Positions 45,246 through 56,022 are shown, numbered from the stretch's first letter. The stretch: DNA of 64,000 nt from Sunxiuqinia sp963677175 (GCA_963677175.2 CAXXES010000001.1:1-64000); one strand, 5' to 3'. Numbers and translations: made by a program. Notes: generated from the letters alone by a model not told the origin.

Positions 45246-45260
45246 ATTTCGAGGTAAAGA

Positions 45261-45294
45261 AAAAGCCGCTTCATCGATTGATGAAACGGCTTTT
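45261..45294. terminator. Bidirectional intrinsic terminator
   Basis: AAAAGCCG, C, TTCATC at the left pair with GATGAA, A, CGGCTTTT at the right around a short loop, with one C-A mismatch. T-rich tails occur on both strands. It ends the XRE gene (plus) and the rpoBC-DUF3467 operon (minus). Confidence 0.85.
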
Positions 45295-45317
45295 CAATTT
45301 TATCTGTCCTACAAGAA

Positions 45318-45638
45318 TTAAGCTTCAGCAGCTGGTCCTCCAAAATTCATTGGCGGGATCATTGGATTTTGTGATCCACTGATCTTGATTAATCCATATT
45401 GCTGCTCAAACTTTTTCACATTGTCTTCCAAGGCCATCAAAAGGCGTTTGGCATGCTCCGGGGTAAGAATTATCCTGGATTTGACATTGGCCTTCGGAAT
45501 TCCCGGCATAATGCGAACAAAATCGAGAATAAACTCTGAACTGGAGTGCGTGATAATGGCCAGATTCGAATAGGTTCCCTGAGCTACTTCTTCACTCAAT
45601 TCAATATTGAGCTGATTTGGATTCTTATTTTCCGACAT
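45318..45638 (-). CDS. DUF3467 domain-containing protein
   Basis: A 106-residue acidic protein. The body (ELSEEVAQGTYSNLAIITHS, EFILDFVRIMPG, SRIILTPEHAKRLLMALEDN) is the DUF3467 signature. Function is unknown. Genes of this family sit after rpoC in many Bacteroidota, as here (11 bp gap), so cotranscription with RNA polymerase is likely. Confidence 0.85.
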   Translation of the reverse strand: MSENKNPNQLNIELSEEVAQGTYSNLAIITHSSSEFILDFVRIMPGIPKANVKSRIILTPEHAKRLLMALEDNVKKFEQQYGLIKISGSQNPMIPPMNFGGPAAEA

Positions 45639-45649
45639 AACTAATCCTC

Positions 45650-48600
45650 CTAGTCTTGATTTTCGGTCTCTTTTACATCCACCAAGCGGTCGTATTCTTC
45701 GCGCGAACCAACCACCAGGTTTTTGTATTCTTTCAACCCAGTACCGGCAGGAATCAGGTGACCACAGATGACGTTCTCTTTCAGTCCGTCTAAATAGTCG
45801 ACTTTACCTTGAATCGCTGCTTCGTTCAACACCTTGGTTGTTTCCTGGAATGATGCAGCCGACAACCAACTTCTGGTTTGCAGGGCTGCACGCGTAATTC
45901 CCTGAAGGATTTGACTTGATGTTGCGGGGATAGCGTCACGCGACTCCACCAGCTTTTTATCCTTCCGGCGTAAAACTGAGTTTTCATCACGCAAACGGCG
46001 AGCCGTTACAATTTGACCAGCACGCAATTCAGAATCACCCGGATCAACAACAACTTTCTTATTATAAATCCAGTCATTTTCATGCGTGAACTCGTTCTTG
46101 TCAACAATTTGTTTTTCAAGGAAACGCGTATCACCTGAATCAACAATCTCTACTTTGCGCATCATCTGGCGGATGATTACTTCGTAGTGCTTATCGTTAA
46201 TCCGTACACCCTGCATCCGGTAAACGTCCTGCACTTCATTCAAAATATAATCCTGAACAGCAGTTGGCCCTTTAATAGCCAGAATGTCGGAAGGTGTGAT
46301 GGCGCCATCAGAAAGCGAAATACCAGCACGAATGTAGTCGTTCTCTTGCACCAGAATCTGTTTAGACAGTGGTACCAGGTATTTTTTCACTTCACCACTT
46401 CGTGAGGTTATAATGATTTCGCGGTTACCACGCTTGATTTTACCAAACGAAACTTCACCATCAATTTCCGAAACAACAGCCGGATTCGATGGATTACGGG
46501 CTTCGAACAACTCCGTTACACGTGGAAGACCCCCGGTGATATCGCCTGCTTTACCAGACGCACGCGGAATTTTCACTAAGACCTGGCCACCAATGATGGT
46601 GTCGCCTTCGCTAACGGAGATGTGACCACCTACGGGCAAGTTGTAAGTACGAATGACTTCGCCTTTTTCATTAAGCACACGCAACGATGGGTTCTTGGTT
46701 TTATCACGGGTTTCAATAATTACCTTTTCTTTATAACCGGTTTGTTCATCTGATTCTTCGCGGAAAGTAACTCCGTCAATCAAATTATCAAATTCAACTT
46801 TACCTTTAAATTCGGAGATAATTACACCGTTATAAGGGTCCCACTCACAGATTTTTTGTCCTTTAGTCACTTCTTGTCCATTCTCGATGTACAATTTAGA
46901 TCCGTAAGGAATACTGTGGGTAGATAATGGAATTCTTGTTTTCTTATCAATGATTTTCAGTTCGGCCAATCGTCCAACAACAACACCAACGTCCTCTCCG
47001 ACTTCATCTTTCGTTCCAACAACACGCAGTTCTTCAATTTCTGCAATACCGTCGTAACGCGATTCAACCATCGACTGAGAAGAGATGTTACCGGCGATAC
47101 CTCCCACGTGGAAGGTACGCAGTGTCAGCTGTGTTCCAGGTTCACCAATTGACTGTGCAGCAATTACACCAACGGCTTCACCACGTTGCGACATGTTTCC
47201 TGTTGCCAGGTTACGTCCGTAACATTTACTGCACACACCGTTTTTGGCCTCGCAAGTTAATACCGAACGAATTTCGACGCTCTCGATTGGGGAGTCCTCA
47301 ATCTTCTTACCAATCTCATCCGTAATCATGCCGCCGCTTTCCACAATCAGTTCTCCGGTTAATGGATGGAACACATCGTGAACGGTTGTCCGTCCAATGA
47401 TCCGTTCAAAAAGAGAGGCGACAACTTCTTCGTTATTTTTAATTGCCGAAGCAATCAAACCACGCAAAGTACCGCAGTCTTCATCAGAGATAATGACATC
47501 CTGCGAAACATCGACCAAACGACGAGTCAGGTAACCGGCATCGGCTGTTTTAAGAGCGGTATCGGCCAAACCTTTACGCGCACCGTGGGTTGAGATAAAG
47601 TATTCCTGAACAGACAATCCCTCTTTGAAGTTGGCCAAAATCGGGTTCTCAATAATCTGAGCTCCGGTTGAACCAGACTTTTGTGGTTTTGCCATCAATC
47701 CACGCATACCGCACAACTGACGAATCTGTTCTTTCGAACCCCGAGCTCCAGAGTCAAGCATCATATAAACAGAGTTAAACCCTTGTTTATCGGTACTAAT
47801 AGTCTTCATAACCGAGCTGGTCAACTTCGCATTGGCATGTGTCCAGATATCAATAACCTGGTTGTAACGCTCGTTGTTGGTAATGAACCCCATATTATAG
47901 TTGGCCATTACTTCTTCAACTTCCTTATATCCGGCATCCACAATTGCAGTTTTGTCGTCCGGAATAATCACATCACTCAGGTTAAAAGACAAACCACCTT
48001 GATAAGCGGCCTTATACCCCATATCTTTAATGTCGTCGAGGAATGCCACCGTAGCCGCATTTCCAGCTTTTTTAAAGATATCGGAAATAATTGTGCGCAG
48101 TGACTTTTTGGTCAACAGTTCATTGATATAACCTGCTTGTTTTGGAACAACCTGGTTGAATAACACACGTCCAACAGTAGTCTCAATAATATGCTTAAAC
48201 GGTTCTCCTTTGTCATCCAAATCTTCAACCTTCACCTTAATGATGGTGTGTTTTTCGAGTACACCTTCGTTATAGGCAATAATAACCTCTTCAGGCGAAT
48301 AGAAAGTCATTCCTTCACCTACTGCTCCTTCACGGTGTTTGGTCATGTAATAAAGACCCAAGACCATATCTTGAGAAGGAACGGTAATTGGAGCGCCGTT
48401 GGCCGGGTTCAGCAAGTTGTGAGACGCAAGCATAAGTAGCTGTGCCTCCAGAATTGCAGCATTGCCCAATGGCAAGTGAACAGCCATCTGGTCACCATCG
48501 AAGTCGGCGTTAAAACCGGTACATACCAAGGGGTGCAACTGAATTGCTTTACCTTCAATCAATACGGGCTGAAAAGCCTGGATTGACAGACGGTGCAGTG

Positions 48601-49918
48601 TGGGTGCCCTGTTCAGCATAACCGGATGGCCTTTGAGCACATTTTCCAGAATATCCCAAACAACAGGATCCTTACGGTCAACAATTTTCTTGGCCGATTT
48701 AACGGTTTTCACAATGCCTCGCTCAATCAACTTACGAATGATGAACGGCTTGTAAAGCTCGGCAGCCATATCTTTTGGCAGACCGCACTCATGCAATTTC
48801 AGCGTTGGTCCAACCACAATGACTGAACGGGCTGAATAGTCAACACGTTTACCTAACAGGTTTTGACGGAAACGACCTTGTTTTCCTTTCAATGAATCAG
48901 AAAGCGATTTTAATGGCCGGTTGTTTTCGGTTTTTACCGCGTTCGATTTCCGTGAGTTGTCAAATAATGAATCAACAGCTTCCTGAAGCATCCGCTTTTC
49001 GTTACGGAGAATGACTTCGGGTGCTTTGATTTCAATCAATCTTTTCAGACGGTTGTTACGGATGATAACGCGTCGGTATAAGTCATTCAAATCGGAAGTG
49101 GCAAAACGTCCACCATCCAATGGCACCAACGGACGTAAATCCGGTGGAATAACAGGAACAACTTTGACAATCATCCATTCCGGACGGTTGATATTTTTGC
49201 TGGCACGGAAGGCTTCAACAACCTGCAAACGTTTCAGAGCTTCGTTTTTCCGTTGTTGCGATGTTTCAGTGCCTGCTTTATGTCTCAGATCGTACGAAAG
49301 TTCATCCAACTCAATACGTTCAAGCAAACCGTAAAGTGCTTCAGCACCCATTTTGGCAATGAACTTGTTTGGATCGTCATCATCCAGGTATTGATTTTCT
49401 TTCGGAAGGGTATCCAAAATATCCAGGTATTCTTCTTCGGTCAGGAAATCAAGTTTTTTGATTCCATCCTGACCTTTAATACCCGGCTGAATAACCACAT
49501 ATCGTTCGTAATAGATAATCGTATCCAATTTCTTTGTTGGCAATCCAAGCAGGTAACCAATCTTATTTGGTAATGATTTGAAGTACCAGATGTGTGCTAC
49601 CGGAACCACTAATGAAATGTGTCCCATACGCTCACGACGTACTTTCTTTTCAGTTACTTCCACTCCACATCGGTCACATACGATCCCCTTGTAACGAATA
49701 CGCTTGTATTTACCACAATGACACTCATAGTCTTTTACCGGCCCAAAGATCCGCTCGCAGAACAAACCATCTCTTTCAGGCTTATATGTCCTGTAGTTAA
49801 TGGTTTCGGGTTTCAGAACTTCTCCATGCGAGCGTTCCAAAATCTCTTCAGGAGAAGAAAGACTAATCGCTATTTTGGCAAAATTACTTTTAACTTTATT
49901 GTCTTTTCTGAATGCCAT
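45650..49918 (-). CDS. rpoC: DNA-directed RNA polymerase subunit beta'
   Basis: A 1422-residue catalytic subunit of RNA polymerase, full length for Bacteroidota. Landmarks are the N-terminal zinc site (CHCGKYKRIRYKGIVCDRCG), the active-site NADFDGDQMAVHLPL that binds Mg, the second zinc cluster (CEAKNGVCSKCYGRNLA), and the trigger-loop region GEPGTQLTLRTFHVGG. The gene follows rpoB by 54 bp. Confidence 0.98.
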   Translation of the reverse strand: MAFRKDNKVKSNFAKIAISLSSPEEILERSHGEVLKPETINYRTYKPERDGLFCERIFGPVKDYECHCGKYKRIRYKGIVCDRCGVEVTEKKVRRERMGHISLVVPVAHIWYFKSLPNKIGYLLGLPTKKLDTIIYYERYVVIQPGIKGQDGIKKLDFLTEEEYLDILDTLPKENQYLDDDDPNKFIAKMGAEALYGLLERIELDELSYDLRHKAGTETSQQRKNEALKRLQVVEAFRASKNINRPEWMIVKVVPVIPPDLRPLVPLDGGRFATSDLNDLYRRVIIRNNRLKRLIEIKAPEVILRNEKRMLQEAVDSLFDNSRKSNAVKTENNRPLKSLSDSLKGKQGRFRQNLLGKRVDYSARSVIVVGPTLKLHECGLPKDMAAELYKPFIIRKLIERGIVKTVKSAKKIVDRKDPVVWDILENVLKGHPVMLNRAPTLHRLSIQAFQPVLIEGKAIQLHPLVCTGFNADFDGDQMAVHLPLGNAAILEAQLLMLASHNLLNPANGAPITVPSQDMVLGLYYMTKHREGAVGEGMTFYSPEEVIIAYNEGVLEKHTIIKVKVEDLDDKGEPFKHIIETTVGRVLFNQVVPKQAGYINELLTKKSLRTIISDIFKKAGNAATVAFLDDIKDMGYKAAYQGGLSFNLSDVIIPDDKTAIVDAGYKEVEEVMANYNMGFITNNERYNQVIDIWTHANAKLTSSVMKTISTDKQGFNSVYMMLDSGARGSKEQIRQLCGMRGLMAKPQKSGSTGAQIIENPILANFKEGLSVQEYFISTHGARKGLADTALKTADAGYLTRRLVDVSQDVIISDEDCGTLRGLIASAIKNNEEVVASLFERIIGRTTVHDVFHPLTGELIVESGGMITDEIGKKIEDSPIESVEIRSVLTCEAKNGVCSKCYGRNLATGNMSQRGEAVGVIAAQSIGEPGTQLTLRTFHVGGIAGNISSQSMVESRYDGIAEIEELRVVGTKDEVGEDVGVVVGRLAELKIIDKKTRIPLSTHSIPYGSKLYIENGQEVTKGQKICEWDPYNGVIISEFKGKVEFDNLIDGVTFREESDEQTGYKEKVIIETRDKTKNPSLRVLNEKGEVIRTYNLPVGGHISVSEGDTIIGGQVLVKIPRASGKAGDITGGLPRVTELFEARNPSNPAVVSEIDGEVSFGKIKRGNREIIITSRSGEVKKYLVPLSKQILVQENDYIRAGISLSDGAITPSDILAIKGPTAVQDYILNEVQDVYRMQGVRINDKHYEVIIRQMMRKVEIVDSGDTRFLEKQIVDKNEFTHENDWIYNKKVVVDPGDSELRAGQIVTARRLRDENSVLRRKDKKLVESRDAIPATSSQILQGITRAALQTRSWLSAASFQETTKVLNEAAIQGKVDYLDGLKENVICGHLIPAGTGLKEYKNLVVGSREEYDRLVDVKETENQD

Positions 49919-49972
49919 ATATCGATGTATATTTAAATCAAGTTAATAATAGGACTGGGTGTTGACCCGGAA

Positions 49973-52900
49973 TTAATCCAAGGTAACACTTAAGCCAAGT
50001 CCACGTAATTCGTGGAGCAGTACATTCAATGATTCGGGAATTCCAGCTTGTGGCATCGGTTCTCCTTTTACAATTGATTCGTATGCTTTTGCACGACCCA
50101 GTACATCATCTGACTTCACAGTCAGGATTTCCTGAAGGATATGTGAAGCGCCAAAGGCTTCGAGTGCCCAAACCTCCATCTCACCAAAACGCTGACCACC
50201 AAATTGGGCTTTACCACCCAATGGCTGCTGCGTAATCAATGAGTATGGTCCGATTGAACGGGCATGCATCTTGTCTTCGATCATGTGCCCCAGTTTCAAC
50301 ATGTAGATAATACCCACCGTTGCAGGTTGATCAAAGAGTTGTCCTGTCTCACCGTCGCGAAGTGTCGTTTTACCATAGGCAGGAACTCCCGCTCTGTCGG
50401 TATATTCAGTCACTTCTTCCAGGGTGGCACCATCAAAAATCGGAGTCGCAAACTTCAACCCTAATTCTTTACCGGCCCATCCCAACACGGTTTCATAAAT
50501 CTGTCCCAGGTTCATCCGCGATGGTACACCCAATGGGTTCAGAACAATGTCAACAGGAGTTCCGTCTTCCAGGAACGGCATATCTTCATCGCGGACAATC
50601 CGCGATACAATCCCTTTGTTTCCGTGACGACCAGCCATTTTATCACCAATTTGCAGTTTACGCTTCTTGGCCACATAAACTTTTGCCAATTGGATAATTC
50701 CGGCGGGCAGTTCATCGCCAATCGTTACATTGTAACGTTTACGTCGGGCAACGGCCTCGTGCTCTTTATGTTTCTGAATGTAGTTGACAATCAGCCTGAA
50801 AATCATATCGTTTTTATCCTTATCTGTTGTCCATTTACCCGGATTAACAGTTAAGAAATCGATTTCCTGAAGTTGCTTTAAGGTGAACTTAATTCCTTTA
50901 GGAATAATATCACCTCCATAATAGTCTTTAACTCCCTGGCTGGTTTTACCGTTCACCAAAACAAACAGTTTATCTTCCAGTTTAGCACGAACAGCAACTG
51001 CAGCACGATCAAATTCTTCATCAATTTGATCAAGCAGTGGCTTGCTGGCCATTTTGCCTTTTTTATCTTTTACCACCCGAGAGAAGAGCTTTTTATCGAT
51101 AATGACCCCTTTTAATGATGGAGAAGCTTTCAATGATGCGTCTTTCACGTCACCGGCTTTATCACCAAAGATGGCGCGCAACAGTTTCTCTTCCGGAGAA
51201 GGATCGGATTCACCTTTGGGGGTGATTTTGCCAATCATGATATCGCCGGGTTTCACGTTGGCCCCAATCCGAATCAGACCAGCTTCATCCAGGTTGCGAG
51301 TAGCTTCTTCGCTCACGTTTGGAATATCAGAAGTAAATTCCTCGACACCACGCTTGGTGTCTCGAACTTCAAGCGAATATTCATCAATGTGAATCGAGGT
51401 CAATACATCATCGCGAACAACACGTTCCGAAATAACGATTGCATCCTCGTAGTTATAACCTTTCCAAGGCATAAAAGCTACTTTCAGGTTACGGCCCAAG
51501 GCTAATTCGCCACCTTGAGTAGCATATCCTTCGGTTAAAACGTCTCCTTTAAGAACCCGCTGTCCCTTCACCACAATCGGCTTAAGGTCCATCACTGTTC
51601 CCTGGTTAGTTTTTTGGTATTTCGGTAATTTATAAGAAACGACTTCTGGTTCAAAGCTTACAAACTTCTCATCGTCTGTCGTGTCGTAACGAACAATGAT
51701 CTCATCAGCATCAACATATTCAATCATACCATCGCCGGTAGCCGATATTAATACACGGGAATCGCGTGCGGCACTGCCTTCAAGACCGGTACCAACAATT
51801 GGAGCTTCCGGTCGTAACAATGGAACTGCCTGGCGCATCATGTTCGATCCCATCAAGGCACGATTGGCATCATCGTGTTCCAAAAAGGTAATTAATGATG
51901 CAGCCACCGAGGCAATCTGGTTAGGACCAACATCCATCAGTTGAACTTCTTCGCGCTCAACAATTGGATAGTCACCTTCCAAACGCGACTTGACACGTTG
52001 GTTGACGAATTTACCGTCTTCATCAATTGGAGCATTGGCTTGTGCAATTACTTTTCCTTCTTCTTCTTCCGCCGTCAAATAAACAACTCCCTCTTCCGAC
52101 AGGTCAACCTTTCCATTCGAAACTTTCCGATAAGGTGTTGAAATAAACCCAAGATCGTTTACTTTAGCAAATACGCACAAAGAAGAAATCAAACCAATGT
52201 TTGGCCCCTCTGGTGTTTCAATCGGACAAAGACGTCCGTAGTGTGTAAAGTGAACATCACGAACCTCGAACCCGGCACGTTCTCTTGAAAGACCGCCAGG
52301 TCCAAGAGCTGACATCCGTCGCTTGTGGGTCATCTCAGCCAATGGATTGGTTTGATCCATAAACTGCGAAAGCGCGTTGGTACCAAAGAATGAATTGATA
52401 ACCGATGACATTGTTTTTGAATTGATCAGGTCAATTGGTGTAAAAACTTCGTTGTCCCGAACATTCATCCGTTCACGAATGGTACGTGCCATCCGTGCCA
52501 AACCAACGCCAAATTGGTTAAACATCTGCTCGCCAACAGTACGAACACGACGGTTGCTCAAGTGGTCAATATCATCAACGTCAGTTTTTGCGTTGACCAG
52601 CTTGATCAAGTATTTAATAATTTCAATGATATCTTCTTTGGTTAGTACCTGAGTATCCATATCGATATTCAGTCCTAACTTTTTGTTGATCCGGTAACGC
52701 CCAACCTGTCCTAAGTCGTAACGTTTTTCGGAAAAGAACAATTTGTCAATCACATCGCGTGCCGTTGCTTCATCGGGCGGTTCGGCATTACGCAACTGAC
52801 GATAAATGTGTAGTACCGCTTCTTTCTCCGAGTTACACGGGTCTTTTTGAAGGGTATTATATATTATGGCATAATCCTGTAAATTCTGGTCTTCCTTATG

Positions 52901-53785
52901 CAATAAAATAGTTTTTGCACCAGAATCCAGAATCTCGTCAATGTGGTCATTTTCAATGACTGTTTCGCGGTCAATGACCACTTCATTCCGTTCAATAGAA
53001 ACAACTTCACCAGTATCTTCGTCCACAAAGTCTTCCACCCAGGTTTTCAATACACGGGCAGCCAACTTTCTTCCAACAACTTTCTTCAACCCAGTTTTGG
53101 ATACTTTAATTTCATCAGCCAATCCAAATATTTCAAGAATATCTTTATCGCCTTCGTATCCGATGGCCCGTAACAAAGTTGTTACTGGCAATTTCTTTTT
53201 ACGATCGATGTATGCAAACATCACGGAGTTAATATCCGTGGCAAACTCAATCCATGACCCTTTGAATGGGATAATACGTGCCGAATAAAGTTTTGTACCG
53301 TTAGCATGTAAGCTTTGTCCAAAGAAAACGCCCGGAGAACGATGCAATTGAGAAACTACAACGCGCTCGGCTCCGTTGATAACGAAAGTACCACGTTCAG
53401 TCATGTAAGGGACGGTTCCCAAGTAAACGTCCTGAATAACAGTATCAAAATCTTCGTGTTCAGGATCTGTACAGTACAACTTTAATTTTGCCTTAAGCGG
53501 AACGCTGAAGGTCAAGCCTCGTTCGATACATTCTTCGATAGCATACCTGGGCGGGTCAACCTGGTAGTCAAGAAATTCTAAAACGAAGTTATTTCGAGTA
53601 TCCGTAATGGGGAAGTTCTCTTCGAAGACTTTATACAAGCCTTCGCTTTTTCTATTTTCAGGAGTGGTTACTAACTGAAAAAAATCGATAAATGATTTAA
53701 CTTGAACTTCCAGGAAATCAGGATAGTCAAATTTTGTTTTTGTAGTTGAGAAATTAATTCTCTGATTTTCAGTATTTAACGACAT
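49973..53785 (-). CDS. rpoB: DNA-directed RNA polymerase subunit beta
   Basis: A 1270-residue subunit of RNA polymerase. Recognisable parts include FFGTNALSQFMDQTNPLAE and HKRRMSALGPGGL (the rifampicin region, with the usual sensitive-type residues), IETPEGPNIGLI, the KMAGRHGNKGIVS motif, and the C-terminal MEVWALEAFGASH clamp contact. It is separated from rplL by 110 bp containing a hairpin. Confidence 0.98.
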   Translation of the reverse strand: MSLNTENQRINFSTTKTKFDYPDFLEVQVKSFIDFFQLVTTPENRKSEGLYKVFEENFPITDTRNNFVLEFLDYQVDPPRYAIEECIERGLTFSVPLKAKLKLYCTDPEHEDFDTVIQDVYLGTVPYMTERGTFVINGAERVVVSQLHRSPGVFFGQSLHANGTKLYSARIIPFKGSWIEFATDINSVMFAYIDRKKKLPVTTLLRAIGYEGDKDILEIFGLADEIKVSKTGLKKVVGRKLAARVLKTWVEDFVDEDTGEVVSIERNEVVIDRETVIENDHIDEILDSGAKTILLHKEDQNLQDYAIIYNTLQKDPCNSEKEAVLHIYRQLRNAEPPDEATARDVIDKLFFSEKRYDLGQVGRYRINKKLGLNIDMDTQVLTKEDIIEIIKYLIKLVNAKTDVDDIDHLSNRRVRTVGEQMFNQFGVGLARMARTIRERMNVRDNEVFTPIDLINSKTMSSVINSFFGTNALSQFMDQTNPLAEMTHKRRMSALGPGGLSRERAGFEVRDVHFTHYGRLCPIETPEGPNIGLISSLCVFAKVNDLGFISTPYRKVSNGKVDLSEEGVVYLTAEEEEGKVIAQANAPIDEDGKFVNQRVKSRLEGDYPIVEREEVQLMDVGPNQIASVAASLITFLEHDDANRALMGSNMMRQAVPLLRPEAPIVGTGLEGSAARDSRVLISATGDGMIEYVDADEIIVRYDTTDDEKFVSFEPEVVSYKLPKYQKTNQGTVMDLKPIVVKGQRVLKGDVLTEGYATQGGELALGRNLKVAFMPWKGYNYEDAIVISERVVRDDVLTSIHIDEYSLEVRDTKRGVEEFTSDIPNVSEEATRNLDEAGLIRIGANVKPGDIMIGKITPKGESDPSPEEKLLRAIFGDKAGDVKDASLKASPSLKGVIIDKKLFSRVVKDKKGKMASKPLLDQIDEEFDRAAVAVRAKLEDKLFVLVNGKTSQGVKDYYGGDIIPKGIKFTLKQLQEIDFLTVNPGKWTTDKDKNDMIFRLIVNYIQKHKEHEAVARRKRYNVTIGDELPAGIIQLAKVYVAKKRKLQIGDKMAGRHGNKGIVSRIVRDEDMPFLEDGTPVDIVLNPLGVPSRMNLGQIYETVLGWAGKELGLKFATPIFDGATLEEVTEYTDRAGVPAYGKTTLRDGETGQLFDQPATVGIIYMLKLGHMIEDKMHARSIGPYSLITQQPLGGKAQFGGQRFGEMEVWALEAFGASHILQEILTVKSDDVLGRAKAYESIVKGEPMPQAGIPESLNVLLHELRGLGLSVTLD

Positions 53786-53832
53786 GTATCAACAAAATTA
53801 AGTGAACTTAATACATAAATATACAAAAAGGC

Positions 53833-53860
53833 TTAGAACCCCACGAAAGTGAGGTTCTAA
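53833..53860 (-). terminator. rplL-rpoB intergenic hairpin
   Basis: TTAGAACCnCAC (53833-53844) pairs with GTGnGGTTCTAA (53849-53860) around GAAA, with one mismatch. On the minus strand the stem is followed by a run of five T. This is the place where many bacteria have a partial terminator or processing site that sets the ratio of ribosomal proteins to RNA polymerase subunits. Confidence 0.7.
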
Positions 53861-53895
53861 ACCAATGTCGACCTAATGATAAGGTCTTAAGTCTC

Positions 53896-54276
53896 TTATT
53901 TAAGTTCAACTTCAGCTCCAGCTTCTTCTAACTGACTTTTTAGTGCTTCTGCTTCGTCTTTCGAAACTTTTTCTTTGATTGCTTTAGGTGCGCTATCAAC
54001 AACTTCTTTTGCTTCTTTAAGACCTAAACCTGTCAATTCTTTTACTAACTTAACAACTGCTAACTTTGAACCACCAGCTGCTTTCAAGATCACATCGAAT
54101 TCTGTTTGAACAGCAGCGACTTCTTCTTCGCCAGCTCCGGCTGCGGGGCCTGCAACAGCTACAGCTGCAGCAGCAGGTTCAATACCGTATTCAGTTTTTA
54201 AAATGTCAGCTAATTCATTGACGTCTTTCACAGTCAAGTTTACTAACTCTTCTGCAAGTGCTTTTAAATCTGCCAT
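53896..54276 (-). CDS. rplL: 50S ribosomal protein L7/L12
   Basis: A 126-residue stalk protein. It has the N-terminal dimerisation helices (ELVNLTVKDVNELADIL), the Ala/Gly-rich hinge (AAAAVAVAGPAAGAGEEE), and the C-terminal factor-binding domain (KLAVVKLVKELTGLGLKEAK). It follows rplJ by 37 bp, in the usual order. Confidence 0.97.
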   Translation of the reverse strand: MADLKALAEELVNLTVKDVNELADILKTEYGIEPAAAAVAVAGPAAGAGEEEVAAVQTEFDVILKAAGGSKLAVVKLVKELTGLGLKEAKEVVDSAPKAIKEKVSKDEAEALKSQLEEAGAEVELK

Positions 54277-54313
54277 TTCCTCTAATTTTTATGCTATAAA
54301 ATTGTAACTAAAT

Positions 54314-54832
54314 TTATTCTTTTTCTGAAAGTGTCTGAAGGATACCGTGGATTTTGTTTCCACCTGATTGCAATTGACCAATAACAGTTTTCATTGGTGA
54401 TTGTAACAGGCCAATCAAATCGCCCAGTAATTCGTCCTTCGACTTGAGTGTTGATAATACTTCTAACTGGTTTTCGCCAACATAGACTGATTCTTCCACG
54501 TAAGCCGCTTTTAACACGGGTTTTTTACGTTTCTTAGAAAATTCTTTAATCAGCTTAGCGGGTACATTTCCGATTTCGCTGAACATCACCGAAGTATTAC
54601 CTTTGAGAGAGTCATAAAGCTCTTCGGTATTCTTTTCAGAATTCTCCAAAGCTTTACGTAATAGTGTATTCTTAACTACAACCAGTTTTACATCTTTGGT
54701 AAAACACAGGCGCCTTAAACTACTAGAGTCTTCTGCATTAAGGTCAGCGATATCTGCCAGGTAAAAATGATTGTAAGAGTTGATCTGTTCAGTCAGATTA
54801 TCAATAATCTCAATTTTTTCTGATCTTTTCAT
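54314..54832 (-). CDS. rplJ: 50S ribosomal protein L10
   Basis: A 172-residue stalk base protein. Its N-terminal half carries the L10 fold (VVVKNTLLRKALE, SVMFSEIGNVPAKLIKEF); its C-terminal helix binds L7/L12 dimers. It lies 11 bp after rplA in the same operon. L10 with L12 classically represses its own translation; no leader structure was identified here. Confidence 0.96.
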   Translation of the reverse strand: MKRSEKIEIIDNLTEQINSYNHFYLADIADLNAEDSSSLRRLCFTKDVKLVVVKNTLLRKALENSEKNTEELYDSLKGNTSVMFSEIGNVPAKLIKEFSKKRKKPVLKAAYVEESVYVGENQLEVLSTLKSKDELLGDLIGLLQSPMKTVIGQLQSGGNKIHGILQTLSEKE

Positions 54833-54843
54833 CTTTACAGTTT

Positions 54844-55542
54844 TTACTTGTCAGTAACTGACTTTGGTTCAACTTGAATTCCAGGACTCATCGTACTTGA
54901 AAGGTAGATGCTTTTCACATAGGTACCTTTTGCGGCTGAAGGTTTCAACTTGATAATGGTATTGATGAACTCGTGGGCATTTTCAACAATCTTCTCCTCC
55001 GAAAAAGAAACTTTTCCGACCGAAGCATGAATAATCCCGAATTTATCAACTTTAAAATCAATTTTACCTTGTTTAACTTCACCAACTGCTTTACCAACAT
55101 CCATAGTCACGGTACCGCTTTTTGGATTAGGCATTAAACCACGAGGTCCTAAAACCCGACCTAGCGGGCCAACCTTTCCCATCACCGGAGGCATGGTAAT
55201 TACCACGTCAAAATCAGTCCATCCACCTTTGATTTTCTCAATGTAATCATCAAGACCAACAAAGTCTGCACCAGCTTCTTTGGCTTCCGCTTCTTTGTCG
55301 GGAGTTACCAAAGCTAATACTCGAACTTCTTTTCCGGTTCCATGGGGTAAGGATACAACGCCTCTAACCATCTGATTGGCTTTGCGAGGGTCTACTCCAA
55401 GGCGGACATCCACATCAACAGAAGCATCAAACTTGGTAAAAGTAATTTGTTTTACCAAAGCAGCGGCTTCACTAAGTGAATAGGCTTTATCCTTTTCGAG
55501 TTTCTCCTGAGCAAGCTTCTTATTTTTTGTAATTCTGCCCAT
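54844..55542 (-). CDS. rplA: 50S ribosomal protein L1
   Basis: A 232-residue L1-stalk protein with the signature MGKVGPLGRVLGPRGLMPNP and DVDVRLGVDPRKANQMVRG. It binds 23S rRNA and, in the family, its own mRNA. It follows rplK by 14 bp. Confidence 0.97.
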   Translation of the reverse strand: MGRITKNKKLAQEKLEKDKAYSLSEAAALVKQITFTKFDASVDVDVRLGVDPRKANQMVRGVVSLPHGTGKEVRVLALVTPDKEAEAKEAGADFVGLDDYIEKIKGGWTDFDVVITMPPVMGKVGPLGRVLGPRGLMPNPKSGTVTMDVGKAVGEVKQGKIDFKVDKFGIIHASVGKVSFSEEKIVENAHEFINTIIKLKPSAAKGTYVKSIYLSSTMSPGIQVEPKSVTDK

Positions 55543-55556
55543 CTTTAAAATTTTAA

Positions 55557-56000
55557 TTAGTTATTAGATGGGAATTTACCTGTTACGTTAATTCCCATGC
55601 TTCTGGCAGTACCAGCAACCATTTTCATAGCAGATTCCACTGTGAAACAGTTTAAATCAGACATTTTAGATTCTGCAATCTGTTTTACCTGATCCCAGCT
55701 TACTTTACCCACTTTTTTTACGTGTGGTTCAGCTGATCCTGATTTCAACTTAGCGGCTTCAAGCAATTGGATGGCTACTGGGGGTTGTTTAATTACAAAA
55801 TCAAACGATTTATCTGCGTAAACAGTAATAATAACAGGGAGCACTTTTCCAGCAAGGTCTTGTGTCCGCCCGTTAAACTGTTTGCAGAACTGCATAATAT
55901 TAACCCCTTTGGCACCTAATGCTGGTCCTACCGGAGGTGAAGGGTTAGCTGCACCCCCCTTAATTTGTAACTTAATTAATCCAGCAACTTCTTTAGCCAT
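55557..56000 (-). CDS. rplK: 50S ribosomal protein L11
   Basis: A 147-residue protein with the N-terminal Pro-rich motif (GGAANPSPPVGPALGAKG) and the rRNA-binding C-terminal domain (GTARSMGINV). It is part of the GTPase-associated centre and lies 22 bp after nusG. Confidence 0.97.
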   Translation of the reverse strand: MAKEVAGLIKLQIKGGAANPSPPVGPALGAKGVNIMQFCKQFNGRTQDLAGKVLPVIITVYADKSFDFVIKQPPVAIQLLEAAKLKSGSAEPHVKKVGKVSWDQVKQIAESKMSDLNCFTVESAMKMVAGTARSMGINVTGKFPSNN

Positions 56001-56022
56001 AATAAAATCAATAAAAATTTAA